From NCBI RefSeq assembly GCF_030915525.1, contig NZ_CP133269.1, positions 2,009,001 to 2,073,000 of the forward strand: 64,000 nt of DNA. The letters run 5' to 3'. The notes under the pieces were generated by a model. The model saw only the letters and a program-made list of their open reading frames with translations, was not told where the DNA came from and did not search any database. The DNA is from Neobacillus sp. PS2-9 (lineage in GTDB: Bacteria > Bacillota > Bacilli > Bacillales > Cytobacillaceae). This document shows positions 25,681 to 34,139 of this stretch, in pieces. Each line of letters begins with the position of its first letter. The first letter of the stretch is position 1. The translations under genes and the position numbers were made by a program.

Positions 25681-26854
25681 AAAAGGACATTATGGGAAAT
25701 TTGGAGGAAGATTTGTTCCTGAAACACTCATGAAAGCAGTGATTGAACTTGATGAAGCTTATAAGAAGGCAAAAAATGATCCGAGTTTCCAAGAAGAGAT
25801 TAATCGATTATTAAAGGACTATGTCGGAAGAGAAACCCCCTTATATTTTGCTGAAAATCTTACAAAATATGCTGGTGGAGCAAAGATTTACTTAAAAAGA
25901 GAAGATTTAAACCATACAGGTGCACATAAAATTAATAACGCTATTGGTCAGGCATTACTAGCTGTACGAATGGGAAAAAGAAAAATTGTGGCTGAAACAG
26001 GAGCGGGACAGCATGGTGTAGCAACGGCTACTGTTTGTGCCCTATTAAACCTTGATTGCATTATCTTCATGGGGGAGGAAGATATCAAAAGGCAGGCATT
26101 AAATGTATTTAGGATGGAATTACTCGGTGCAAAGGTTGTTAGTGTTACATCAGGTAGTGCTACATTGAAGGATGCCGTTAATGAGGCCCTAAGATACTGG
26201 GTAGCAAATGTTGATGATACCCATTATTTATTAGGATCAGTTATGGGGCCACATCCATTTCCTCAAATGGTAAGAGACTTCCAAAGTGTTATTGGTAAAG
26301 AGACCAAGGAGCAATTTTTACAAGCCCAAGGTGTCCTTCCGGATGCCGTGGTAGCATGTATCGGTGGGGGAAGTAATGCAGCCGGGATGTTCTACCCATT
26401 TATAGAGGATGAAAGGGTCAGTCTCTATGGTGTAGAAGCAGCAGGTCAGGGTGTAGATACAGATTATCATGCAGCTTCTTTAACCAAGGGAAAACCAGGA
26501 GTTTTACATGGTGCATTAATGTATTTACTGCAGGATCAAGATGGTCAAATTCAAGAAGCGCACTCGATTTCTGCTGGTCTTGATTATCCAGGTGTTGGAC
26601 CAGAGCACAGCTATTTAAAGGATATCGGAAGAGCAAACTACCATTCTATTACCGATAATGAAGCACTTGATGCTTTTCGCCTTCTATCGAAGCTAGAAGG
26701 AATAATACCAGCGTTAGAAAGTTCACATGCAGTTGCCTTTGCTGTAAAACTTGCCGCTGAAATGCAAGATACACAAAACATTGTCGTTTGTTTATCAGGA
26801 CGTGGAGATAAAGATGTAGATACTGTGAAAACTAGGCTTGAAGGGGAGAAATAA
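25655..26854 (+). CDS. trpB: Tryptophan synthase beta chain
   Basis: The 399-residue PLP enzyme joins indole and serine. Lys92 in [14 protein letters not shown] is the Schiff-base lysine, and [10 protein letters not shown] binds the cofactor phosphate. Its start lies in the end of trpF and it is followed at once by trpA, with which it forms the alpha2-beta2 complex. Confidence 0.96.
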   Translation: MNTYTLPNEKGHYGKFGGRFVPETLMKAVIELDEAYKKAKNDPSFQEEINRLLKDYVGRETPLYFAENLTKYAGGAKIYLKREDLNHTGAHKINNAIGQALLAVRMGKRKIVAETGAGQHGVATATVCALLNLDCIIFMGEEDIKRQALNVFRMELLGAKVVSVTSGSATLKDAVNEALRYWVANVDDTHYLLGSVMGPHPFPQMVRDFQSVIGKETKEQFLQAQGVLPDAVVACIGGGSNAAGMFYPFIEDERVSLYGVEAAGQGVDTDYHAASLTKGKPGVLHGALMYLLQDQDGQIQEAHSISAGLDYPGVGPEHSYLKDIGRANYHSITDNEALDAFRLLSKLEGIIPALESSHAVAFAVKLAAEMQDTQNIVVCLSGRGDKDVDTVKTRLEGEK

Positions 26855-26855
26855 G

Positions 26856-27641
26856 ATGAATCGTTTACAACATACCTTTTCTTTACTAAAGAGAAATAAT
26901 AGAAAGGCTTTCGTTCCCTACATAATGGCTGGGGATGGAGGATTAGATAATTTAGTTAATCGGATGGTATTATTAGAGAAATTCGGTGCAACGGCAATAG
27001 AACTAGGTGTACCATTTTCAGATCCAGTGGCTGACGGGCCAACCATTCAACGTGCTGGGATAAGAGCTCTTGAAAATGGGACCACGTTAAAAGCAATCAT
27101 TTCAGAAGTGGCAAAAGCACGGAGGGTTGTATCTATACCTATTATTCTTATGACCTACCTTAATCCGATATATTCTTTTGGGATAGAGGCTTTTGTTAAA
27201 GAGATAAGTGATGCAGGTGTCGATGGTTGTATTATTCCAGACCTTCCTATTGAAGAGGAGGACATGATTGCACCAAATCTAGAGAATGTTGATGTGGAAT
27301 TAATTCGCTTAGTCACTCCAACCACTCCTATGGAGCGAATCAAGTTAATATCCAGTAAGGGTAATGGATTTTTATATGCAGTAACTGTGAAGGGAATAAC
27401 GGGGGTAAGGAATGACTATGATGCTGAATTGTATCAATTTCTAAAGGCAGTACAAGAGATAAGTCTGATACCGGTGCTTGCTGGTTTTGGAATTTCCAGT
27501 GAAGAGCAAATTAATGTGTTAACCAAACACTGTGATGGGGTAATTGTAGGGAGTAAAATAGTGGATTTATTTGAGTCAAACAATCTAGACGAGATGGAAG
27601 GGCTGATGTCCAGCTTTAAACAAAAATCGAAGATAGTTTAA
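26856..27641 (+). CDS. trpA: Tryptophan synthase alpha chain
   Basis: The 261-residue subunit cleaves indole-3-glycerol phosphate and channels indole to TrpB. ELGVPFSDPVADGPTIQ holds the conserved acidic catalytic residues, and IIPDLPIEEE is also typical. The ATG at 26856 follows AAGGGGAGA and the trpB stop by one base; an upstream in-frame TTG inside trpB is not needed. It is the last trp gene. Confidence 0.95.
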   Translation: MNRLQHTFSLLKRNNRKAFVPYIMAGDGGLDNLVNRMVLLEKFGATAIELGVPFSDPVADGPTIQRAGIRALENGTTLKAIISEVAKARRVVSIPIILMTYLNPIYSFGIEAFVKEISDAGVDGCIIPDLPIEEEDMIAPNLENVDVELIRLVTPTTPMERIKLISSKGNGFLYAVTVKGITGVRNDYDAELYQFLKAVQEISLIPVLAGFGISSEEQINVLTKHCDGVIVGSKIVDLFESNNLDEMEGLMSSFKQKSKIV

Positions 27642-27644
27642 GTA

Positions 27645-27680
27645 AAAAAGTCTATTCTTTTTTAAGAGTAGACTTTTTTT
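27645..27680 (+). terminator. Terminator of the trp operon
   Basis: AAAAAGTCTATTCTT pairs with AAGAGTAGACTTTTT around a short T loop, followed by T residues. Confidence 0.85.
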
Positions 27681-27766
27681 GTTCAGGTACGTGTTAATAT
27701 TAAAATTAACAGGTACACCATTTCGCTAATTGAAGATGTAATGCTACTATAGGCATATTCTACTTC

Positions 27767-27795
27767 TTGATAGTGATATCTAACTCCTATATAAT
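27767..27795 (+). promoter_or_regulatory. Sigma-A promoter of mnmH
   Basis: TTGATA (27767-27772) and TATAAT (27790-27795) are separated by exactly 17 bases. Transcription would start near 27802, about 150 bases before the mnmH start codon. Confidence 0.7.
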
Positions 27796-27868
27796 ATAGT
27801 TAGACGTATGATGAACTCTTTCTTGGAATACGTAATTTTAATTCGTTCGATAGGTCTTGTTATGTTTG

Positions 27869-27900
27869 AAACTTCCCGTTGTGGAAGTTTTGTTTGTTTC
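27869..27900 (+). terminator. Terminator-like hairpin inside the mnmH leader
   Basis: AAACTTCC (27869-27876) pairs perfectly with GGAAGTTT (27883-27890) around a six-base loop and is followed by TGTTTGTTTC. It lies downstream of the promoter and upstream of mnmH, so it would act as an attenuator. Confidence 0.5.
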
Positions 27901-27952
27901 TAGAACAAATATTTTATGGGGATGACCCATTTTCTGTAGGAGTGCAATATAG

Positions 27953-29029
27953 ATGAAAGAAATTACTGTTGAAAATCTTTTTACGCTAAAGACCCCAATT
28001 ATTATTGATATACGTTCGCCGATTGAGTTTAAAGACGGTGCGATACCTGGAGCAATTAATGTCCCATTATTTTCAGATGAAGAGCGGCATGAGATTGGTA
28101 TTATATACAAGCATGAAGGTCAGGCTGCAGCAAAGTGGAGAGCAATGGAACTCGTCTCACCTAAAATTCCTGAATTGTTACATACCATTAAAGACCATCA
28201 TACCAATGGGGAATTAGTCATCCATTGTTGGCGTGGAGGGATGCGAAGTAATGCAGTTGTGACTTTCTTGGAGTTTGCTGGGATATATGCGTGGCGTTTA
28301 ATCGGTGGGTATAAAGCTTATAGACATCATATACTTGAAAAAATACCAACAATCATTCCCAAAAATGCAGTAGTACTCCATGGGATGACAGGTGTAGGAA
28401 AAACAGAGGTGCTAAAGCTTCTGAAACAAAGGAGTTATCCAATCTTAGATCTTGAAGAGATGGCTGGGCATCGTGGGTCAATTTTTGGCACTATTGGTCT
28501 AGGTGAGGGTCATAACCAAAAAACTTTTGACTCGCTCTTATTTAAAGGGCTTCAAGAAATACAAGGATCAAATTATTTTCTAGTTGAGGCCGAAAGTAAA
28601 CGAATTGGAAAAGCTGTTCAGCCTGAGGAACTAATGGAGATCAAATTTAAGGGGATAAATATTTATATTCATTCTCCGATTGAACAAAGAGTGCAGCAAC
28701 TAATTTCCGAATATGTACTGCCATATGAGAATGAACCATGGTATGAGAGTAAAATATTAAGTAATATGGAGAAGGTATTAAAACGAGTCAGGGATTTGGA
28801 AGTAAGAAACAAACTATTGAGCTATTTAGATGAAAAAAACTATTACGAATTAATTCGAATTTTACTGGAACATTATTACGACCCTCGTTATGACCATGCA
28901 AGACAAGAATACGAAGGAGAATTCTTCGATATTTTTGCCGATAACCCGGTTGATGCAGCCGAAAAAGTTGAAAAAAAACTTACTGATCTATCCTTTCGAT
29001 CACAAATCGAAACAAATAAATTCATGTAA
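27953..29029 (+). CDS. mnmH: tRNA 2-selenouridine synthase
   Basis: The 358-residue protein has an N-terminal rhodanese domain with the catalytic Cys92 in HCWRGGMRS and a P-loop GMTGVGKT at 144-151. This is the MnmH/SelU/YbbB architecture. It replaces sulfur by selenium at the wobble uridine of some tRNAs, through a geranylated intermediate, using selenophosphate. B. subtilis lacks it. No selD or other selenium gene is in the window. It is monocistronic with an attenuator-like leader. Confidence 0.88.
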   Translation: MKEITVENLFTLKTPIIIDIRSPIEFKDGAIPGAINVPLFSDEERHEIGIIYKHEGQAAAKWRAMELVSPKIPELLHTIKDHHTNGELVIHCWRGGMRSNAVVTFLEFAGIYAWRLIGGYKAYRHHILEKIPTIIPKNAVVLHGMTGVGKTEVLKLLKQRSYPILDLEEMAGHRGSIFGTIGLGEGHNQKTFDSLLFKGLQEIQGSNYFLVEAESKRIGKAVQPEELMEIKFKGINIYIHSPIEQRVQQLISEYVLPYENEPWYESKILSNMEKVLKRVRDLEVRNKLLSYLDEKNYYELIRILLEHYYDPRYDHARQEYEGEFFDIFADNPVDAAEKVEKKLTDLSFRSQIETNKFM

Positions 29030-29049
29030 TACTTAAAGCACGGCTAAGA

Positions 29050-29085
29050 AGAGGCGGACTCAGAAAATGAGTCTGCCTTTTTCAT
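29050..29085 (+). terminator. Terminator after mnmH
   Basis: AGGCGGACTCA pairs with TGAGTCTGCCT around a five-base loop, followed by a T run. Confidence 0.82.
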
Positions 29086-29145
29086 TGTTTACACGGAAAT
29101 TATAAAAAGGTCCGAGTATGGATAACTGAACTAGTTGTCTTAATC

Positions 29146-29264
29146 TAGCTCCAGCGCCTAGCCCCTCGGGGTCAAATAACCTTCGGCAAGAAAAGTCAAA
29201 AGGCGGACTTTTCCCGCCGAAGAACATTTGCCTGTCGGGGCTGGACGAGGCGCTTCCGCCTTTT
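29146..29264. repeat. GC-rich dispersed repeat, copy 1
   Basis: This GC-rich patch contains CTCCAGCGCCTAGCCCCTCG and CAATAACCTTC-like and AAGAAAAGTC blocks that recur at 62808-62921. It has interrupted inverted arms (AGCCCC/GGGGCT and AAGTC-AAAAGGCGGACTT). It lies between the mnmH terminator and the two-component genes and contains no credible gene. The rest of 29086-29426 is AT-rich with no feature seen. Confidence 0.65.
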
Positions 29265-29426
29265 GTTCTTTTTCTTATACTTTCTAAGAAAATTCTAATC
29301 TCCCTCTCATCATGGTCTCCTTTCAAAAAGGTAAAATGTTTTTATAATCCTTTTAATCCACCTACTTCTTCCCTACCAATTATTCCGTGTTTATGTTTCA
29401 AAATGTATAGTAAGGAGGAATGTAAC

Positions 29427-29555
29427 ATGTTATGGGTTAGACTAATTATGGTTGGATTTTTCTCTTTAACAGCACTTTCTCTCATGTCATATCAATCAGT
29501 TGAAATTCTTCATGCATTTATTGATTTTTTTAAAGACAAACATCAGTTAAAATAG
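29427..29555 (+). CDS. Small single-pass membrane protein (42 residues)
   Basis: I do not recognise this protein. ATG 29427 follows a strong TAAGGAGG by 8 bases. Residues 3-21 form one hydrophobic segment and the C-terminal half is amphipathic and charged, ending FFKDKHQLK. It lies 30 bases before the response regulator gene in the same direction, so it is probably co-transcribed and could modulate the sensor kinase. That role is inferred from position only. Confidence 0.6.
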   Translation: MLWVRLIMVGFFSLTALSLMSYQSVEILHAFIDFFKDKHQLK

Positions 29556-29585
29556 AAAGCAAAAATGAATTGAGAGCGTGGATGT

Positions 29586-30263
29586 ATGCAAAATATACTA
29601 ATTATTGAAGATGAAAAGAATTTAGCTAGATTTATTGAGCTTGAACTGAATCATGATGGTTACAACACCACCGTATCATCAAATGGACGAAGTGGATTAG
29701 AATTGGCACTCTCAAAAACTTGGGATGCCATTCTACTCGATTTAATGCTTCCAGAATTAAATGGAATGGAAGTGTGCCGTAGAATTAGACAGGCAAATAA
29801 GACGATTCCCATCATTATGATAACGGCAAGAGACAGTGTACTTGATCGTGTTTCTGGTTTAGATAGCGGGGCAGATGATTATATAGTTAAGCCATTTGCT
29901 ATTGAAGAATTATTGGCCAGATTAAGGTCCTTGTTTCGAAGAATAGAGGCAATCAATTCAAATGAATTAACAACGCTTACCTTCAAGGATTTAGAAGTCG
30001 AACTTGAATCATGTATTGTAAAAAAAGCAGGAAAAATTATTGGTCTTACTAAGCGAGAGTTTGACTTATTAATCATTTTTATGAGTAATATTAACATTGT
30101 ATTAACAAGAGAAGTACTATTAAATAAAGTCTGGGGTTACAGTACTGGTGTTGAAACAAACGTTGTAGATGTATATGTCCGATATTTAAGAAACAAAATA
30201 GATGATCAAGTTAATGGAAGCTACATTCATACAGTACGCGGTACAGGATATGTAATGAGATGA
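29586..30263 (+). CDS. OmpR/PhoB-family response regulator
   Basis: The 225-residue regulator has a receiver domain (acidic pair at Glu8-Asp9, phospho-acceptor Asp52 in LLDLMLPE, switch Thr in ITARD, Lys in IVKPF) and a winged-helix DNA-binding domain from about 130 to the end (LTKREFDLL, HTVRGTGYVMR). Its sequence is closest in style to ArlR/YkoG. Its stop overlaps the kinase start by four bases. Confidence 0.92.
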   Translation: MQNILIIEDEKNLARFIELELNHDGYNTTVSSNGRSGLELALSKTWDAILLDLMLPELNGMEVCRRIRQANKTIPIIMITARDSVLDRVSGLDSGADDYIVKPFAIEELLARLRSLFRRIEAINSNELTTLTFKDLEVELESCIVKKAGKIIGLTKREFDLLIIFMSNINIVLTREVLLNKVWGYSTGVETNVVDVYVRYLRNKIDDQVNGSYIHTVRGTGYVMR

Positions 30264-31675
30264 TTAAGAAAATAACACGAATGTTTAATAGATTGCCATG
30301 GCAAACCAAACTGGTGCTAAGTGGTTCATCAGCCATTTTTCTTACGTTCTTCTTGTTTAGTTTTTTAGAATATCATACTGTTTCGAAATGGATGATGAAT
30401 CGTGAGGAAATTGCTATTAATCGAACGATTACGGATATTGCCACCTTTTATAAAGCAAAGGCGGAAACGTTAAACCGTACTGACATAATTGATAGTGAAG
30501 ACTTTTTAAGGAACATGAATGACAAAGACCAATTAATTCGAGTCTATGACAGTAAGGGGAATATTCTAGTATCTGATAAAAACGGTACCTTTCCTGTACT
30601 GGAGCCCGTTCCGACGAGGGTTAGTACAACCGATAGGATCTCAATTGAGGGAAAAGAGGCTATTGTAGCAAGATACCCAATCAATGGAGGCAAATTTAAA
30701 GGGACACTAGAGGTCGTCCGTCATTTAAATAACTATCATAAAATGATGAGCAATCTCTTTTGGGTAATGACTATCTTTGGAATTGCAGCTATTCTTTTTA
30801 GTGCTATTAGCGGCCTAATTCTTGCTAAACAGTTGTTAAGGCCTGTTAGACGGTTAGCAAGAGGAATGAAAAAAATAAAGGAAGATGGCTTTCAGGGAAG
30901 AGTGGAGGTCTATAAACAAAAGGATGATTTAACTGAGCTTACAAATGTGTTTAATGAAATGATGGACGAAATTGAAAAATCCTTTCAGGCCCAAAAACAA
31001 TTTGTAGAGGATGCTTCTCATGAACTAAGGACACCTGTTTCTATTCTGGAGGGCCACCTTTCCTTATTAAATCGGTGGGGAAAAAAGGATCCTGTTATTT
31101 TAGAAGAATCATTAGATGCTTCATTACAAGAACTATCAAGATTAAAAAAGTTAATTAACGACCTCTTAGTATTAACACGTGCAGAAAACCAAAGAGTTGT
31201 AACTGCTGAGAAATCAGATATAGTTAACCTTGTTTTAAAAATAATTAGTAAACTAGAAATCATTCATCCGGATTATCAGTTTGAAATTAAAATGGAAAAG
31301 TATTTACCGATGATTCCTATGGCAGAACATCATTTTGAACAAATATTAATTATTTTATTAGATAATTCAATAAAATACTCGAATGGGAATAAAACAATCT
31401 CCATTTCGGCAGTCCGAGACGAGGGGGATGTGATTGTATCTGTTTCAGATCAAGGAATTGGGATTGCTAATGAGGATATCCCAGACGTGTTTAACCGTTT
31501 TTATCGAGTAGATAAAGCACGTGTACGTGAAAACGGTGGTACGGGTTTAGGCCTTTCCATTGCTAAGCAGTTAGTAATAAAATACAATGGGTCTATATTA
31601 ATTGAAAGTAAAGAAGGGATGGGAACAAAAGTGAGTTTTTCCGTACCAATCGTCACTAATAAAGGGAAATCCTAA
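30260..31675 (+). CDS. Sensor histidine kinase (ArlS/YkoH-like)
   Basis: The 471-residue kinase has a membrane segment at about 17-36, an extracellular domain of about 130 residues, a second membrane segment at 168-190, a HAMP linker, a HisKA domain with His254 in ASHELRTP, and an HATPase_c domain with DNSIKYS, DQGIGI and GTGLGLS. All catalytic motifs are intact. It pairs with the overlapping response regulator. The signal is unknown; ArlS-type kinases sense envelope or metal stress. Confidence 0.9.
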   Translation: MIKKITRMFNRLPWQTKLVLSGSSAIFLTFFLFSFLEYHTVSKWMMNREEIAINRTITDIATFYKAKAETLNRTDIIDSEDFLRNMNDKDQLIRVYDSKGNILVSDKNGTFPVLEPVPTRVSTTDRISIEGKEAIVARYPINGGKFKGTLEVVRHLNNYHKMMSNLFWVMTIFGIAAILFSAISGLILAKQLLRPVRRLARGMKKIKEDGFQGRVEVYKQKDDLTELTNVFNEMMDEIEKSFQAQKQFVEDASHELRTPVSILEGHLSLLNRWGKKDPVILEESLDASLQELSRLKKLINDLLVLTRAENQRVVTAEKSDIVNLVLKIISKLEIIHPDYQFEIKMEKYLPMIPMAEHHFEQILIILLDNSIKYSNGNKTISISAVRDEGDVIVSVSDQGIGIANEDIPDVFNRFYRVDKARVRENGGTGLGLSIAKQLVIKYNGSILIESKEGMGTKVSFSVPIVTNKGKS

Positions 31676-31703
31676 TACCAATGCAATGATGTTGAAAATG
31701 ATA

Positions 31704-31740
31704 AAAGACCGCTGAAACATGTTTCAGCGGTCTTTCAATG
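31704..31740. terminator. Terminator after the two-component operon
   Basis: A perfect 15-bp stem (31704-31718 with 31721-31735) with a two-base loop region. T-rich sequence on both sides lets it serve the kinase gene and the small convergent gene. Confidence 0.82.
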
Positions 31741-31748
31741 TTAGATAG

Positions 31749-31883
31749 CTAACGTTTCTTAATCGCCCTTAGTCCACGACGTTGAATCTCATCTTTTAGA
31801 ATCTTAATCCATTCCTTTTCCTTACCTGACTTTAATGCATCCCGATACGAAACAACCAATTGCTCGTTACTCATAATTTTCAA
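31749..31883 (-). CDS. Sda-like checkpoint protein (44 residues)
   Basis: On the minus strand AAGGAGG precedes a TTG at 31883 by about 8 bases; an ATG lies three codons on. The product contains MSNEQLVVSYRDALKSG followed by WIKILKDEIQRRGL. This matches the helical-hairpin pattern of Sda (LSDELLIESY...FIxLIxxEIxRR), a small inhibitor of sporulation histidine kinases. It lies convergent with a sensor kinase gene. It may be a paralogue rather than the checkpoint Sda itself. Confidence 0.7.
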   Translation of the reverse strand: MKIMSNEQLVVSYRDALKSGKEKEWIKILKDEIQRRGLRAIKKR

Positions 31884-32026
31884 GATAAGAATGCCTCCTT
31901 GGAAAGTGGATTGAATATTCAGTTTTTATTATTGTAATGGTTTTCATCCACTTTGAGAACCCTTATTTATCATTTTTTTTAAGGTTCACAAACTTGTAAA
32001 AAAGGGAAAATTATATTCTAAAAATA

Positions 32027-32073
32027 TTGAATATTCTCATAAATATGGTAACATACTTTTGAAAGCGTTTTAA
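32027..32073 (+). promoter_or_regulatory. Promoter with cre-like site, acyl-CoA synthetase gene
   Basis: TTGAAT (32027-32032) and TAACAT (32049-32054) form a weak promoter with 16-base spacing. TGAAAGCGTTTTAA (32060-32073) closely fits the CcpA cre consensus and would lie at or just after the start of transcription, a repressing position. Confidence 0.5.
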
Positions 32074-32112
32074 TTTGTCGCTTGGTTTACTTGTATTGAG
32101 GGGGAGGAAAAA

Positions 32113-33753
32113 ATGACAGCTTTATTAAATTGTACTATTGGTAAATTATTAGAAGAAAAAGCAGAATTACATACAGACCATACAGCAGTGATCTATTCAG
32201 ATCGAAATTTAAGATGGAGCTATCGTGAATTTGACAGTATTTGTAGAAAAGCGGCTAAGGGCTTTATGAAGCTTGGTATAGAAAAAGGGGAACAATTAGC
32301 AGCGTGGTCGAGTAACACTCCTGAATGGCTTGTAACCCAATTTGCTACAGGTAAAATGGGGGCTGTTTTGGTTACTGTGAATACCAACTATCGTACAGCT
32401 GAACTCGAATATTTATTAAAACAATCTGATTCTACCACCATTCTTTTGATGGATATTTGGAAGGATTCATCTTATATAGATATGATTTACGAAATTGTTC
32501 CTGAATTGAAGAACGCAGAACCAGGGAAGGTGAATAGCAGCAGACTTCCTTTTCTAAAGAATGTAATTGTTCTTGGTGATAAGAAGTATCCAGGAACCTT
32601 TTCCTGGGAGGATATCATGCTACTAGGTAAAGAGGTCACCGATGAAGAATTAAACCGACGGATGGACTCCCTAGAGCCTGATGATGTGATTAATATGCAG
32701 TATACCTCAGGGACAACTGGATTTCCAAAAGGTGTTATGCTCACACATTACAATATCGTCAATAACGGATTTAATATTGCTAATTGCATGAAACTGACTG
32801 TTGAAGACAGACTTTGTATCCCTGTTCCATTTTTTCATTGCTTTGGTTGTGTTCTTGGTACGATGGCATGTGTTTCTGTCGGTGCAACAATGGTTCCAGT
32901 TCAAGATTTTAATCCAAAAAAAGTGCTTCAAACGGTTCAAGATGAAAAGTGTACCGGTCTCCATGGTGTGCCAACGATGTTTATCGCAGAACTGAATGAG
33001 CCAGATTTTGATAATTATGACCTATCAACCTTGCGAACGGGTATTATGGCAGGATCCAACTGTCCGATTGAGGTAATGAAGGCTGTTATAGAGAAAATGG
33101 GTGCTAGTGAAATAACGATTGCTTATGGCCAAACAGAGGCTTCACCAGTCATTACCCAAACCAGGACTGACGATCCAATTGAATTACGAGTCGAATCAGT
33201 TGGGAAAGCACTTCCAAGGGTTGAGGTGAAAATTGTTGAACCTGGATCAAACAGAGAAGTGGAACGAGGTTTGCAAGGGGAATTATGTACAAGAGGTTAC
33301 CATGTGATGAAGGGATATTATAAAAATTTAGCAGCGACAAATGATGCAATTGATCAGGATGGATGGTTACATACGGGTGATTTAGCCATTATGGATGAAA
33401 ATGGGTATTGCAAGGTTACAGGTCGTTTGAAGGATATGATTATCAGAGGAGGAGAAAATATTTATCCTCGTGAAATTGAAGAGTTTCTATATTCCCATCC
33501 CAAAATACTCGATATCCAAGTAATAGGTGTTGCAGACGAAGTGTACGGTGAGGAAGTCATGGCATGGATCATACTAAAAGAGGGGGAGAAAGCAACTGCA
33601 GAAGAGATTAAGGAATATTGTATGGGTAAGATTTCTAAGCATAAAATCCCTAACTACATTGAGTTTACAGAGTCATTTCCAATGACAGCATCAGGAAAAA
33701 TTCAAAAATACCGTTTACGAGAGAATGCGAGAAATGTATTGGCAAAGCATTAA
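32113..33753 (+). CDS. AMP-dependent acyl-CoA synthetase (fatty-acid CoA ligase type)
   Basis: The 546-residue adenylate-forming enzyme has the P-loop-like YTSGTTGFPKGVMLTH, the A5 AYGQTEASP, the GWLHTGDLA and GRLKDMIIRGGENIYP motifs, and a C-terminal catalytic Lys in SGKIQKY. It activates a carboxylic acid, probably medium-chain fatty acid, with ATP and CoA. Length and sequence style fit B. subtilis YngI. A cre-like site just upstream suggests carbon catabolite repression, as for other fatty-acid catabolic genes. Confidence 0.87.
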   Translation: MTALLNCTIGKLLEEKAELHTDHTAVIYSDRNLRWSYREFDSICRKAAKGFMKLGIEKGEQLAAWSSNTPEWLVTQFATGKMGAVLVTVNTNYRTAELEYLLKQSDSTTILLMDIWKDSSYIDMIYEIVPELKNAEPGKVNSSRLPFLKNVIVLGDKKYPGTFSWEDIMLLGKEVTDEELNRRMDSLEPDDVINMQYTSGTTGFPKGVMLTHYNIVNNGFNIANCMKLTVEDRLCIPVPFFHCFGCVLGTMACVSVGATMVPVQDFNPKKVLQTVQDEKCTGLHGVPTMFIAELNEPDFDNYDLSTLRTGIMAGSNCPIEVMKAVIEKMGASEITIAYGQTEASPVITQTRTDDPIELRVESVGKALPRVEVKIVEPGSNREVERGLQGELCTRGYHVMKGYYKNLAATNDAIDQDGWLHTGDLAIMDENGYCKVTGRLKDMIIRGGENIYPREIEEFLYSHPKILDIQVIGVADEVYGEEVMAWIILKEGEKATAEEIKEYCMGKISKHKIPNYIEFTESFPMTASGKIQKYRLRENARNVLAKH

Positions 33754-33841
33754 TTTTTTTCAAGGGTAGATGAATGGATATTGTTGCGTATCAAGGGTTG
33801 TATTGATTATACTAATAATTGGACAAAGACGGAAAGGAACG

Positions 33842-34054
33842 ATGGCAACGATGATTCATTTATCTTGGCGTGAGCGGGAAACCGTTAAGAAAGTAAAATG
33901 CGTTCATACAGATGCGGAGAAATACCTGGTCAACAATGCACTGACAGCAGGGAAAGTTTATGATGTAAAAAATGAAACAGAAGAATTTTATTATATCATT
34001 GACAATACTGGCAAAGTCGGTGGCTTTTACAAGGATTACTTTCAAAATGTATAA
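33842..34054 (+). CDS. Small protein, DUF6501-like
   Basis: The 70-residue protein starts at ATG 33842 behind AAAGGA; longer starts upstream add an unlikely hydrophobic tail. It contains HLSWRERETVKKVKCVHTD and VYDVKNETEEFYYIIDNTGKVGGFYK, a compact beta-rich domain found widely in Bacillaceae as DUF6501. Function unknown. It sits alone before a terminator. Confidence 0.75.
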   Translation: MATMIHLSWRERETVKKVKCVHTDAEKYLVNNALTAGKVYDVKNETEEFYYIIDNTGKVGGFYKDYFQNV

Positions 34055-34092
34055 ATAAATTTTGTTTCCCTAGAAGGGGAAACAGTACGGAA

Positions 34093-34128
34093 AAAAGATG
34101 TCTGGTACTTGTACCAGGCATCTTTTTG
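34093..34128. terminator. Terminator between DUF6501 gene and yidC
   Basis: A 16-bp stem (34093-34108 with 34111-34126, one wobble) followed by T residues on both strands. A smaller hairpin TTTCCC/GGGAAA lies just before it. Confidence 0.82.
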
Positions 34129-34139
34129 TTAACCTTTTA

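Noticed and set aside
29060..29326. Minus-strand frame of 88 codons
   Set aside because: It spans a terminator and the dispersed repeat, with no ribosome site, so it is a by-product of GC-rich repeat sequence.
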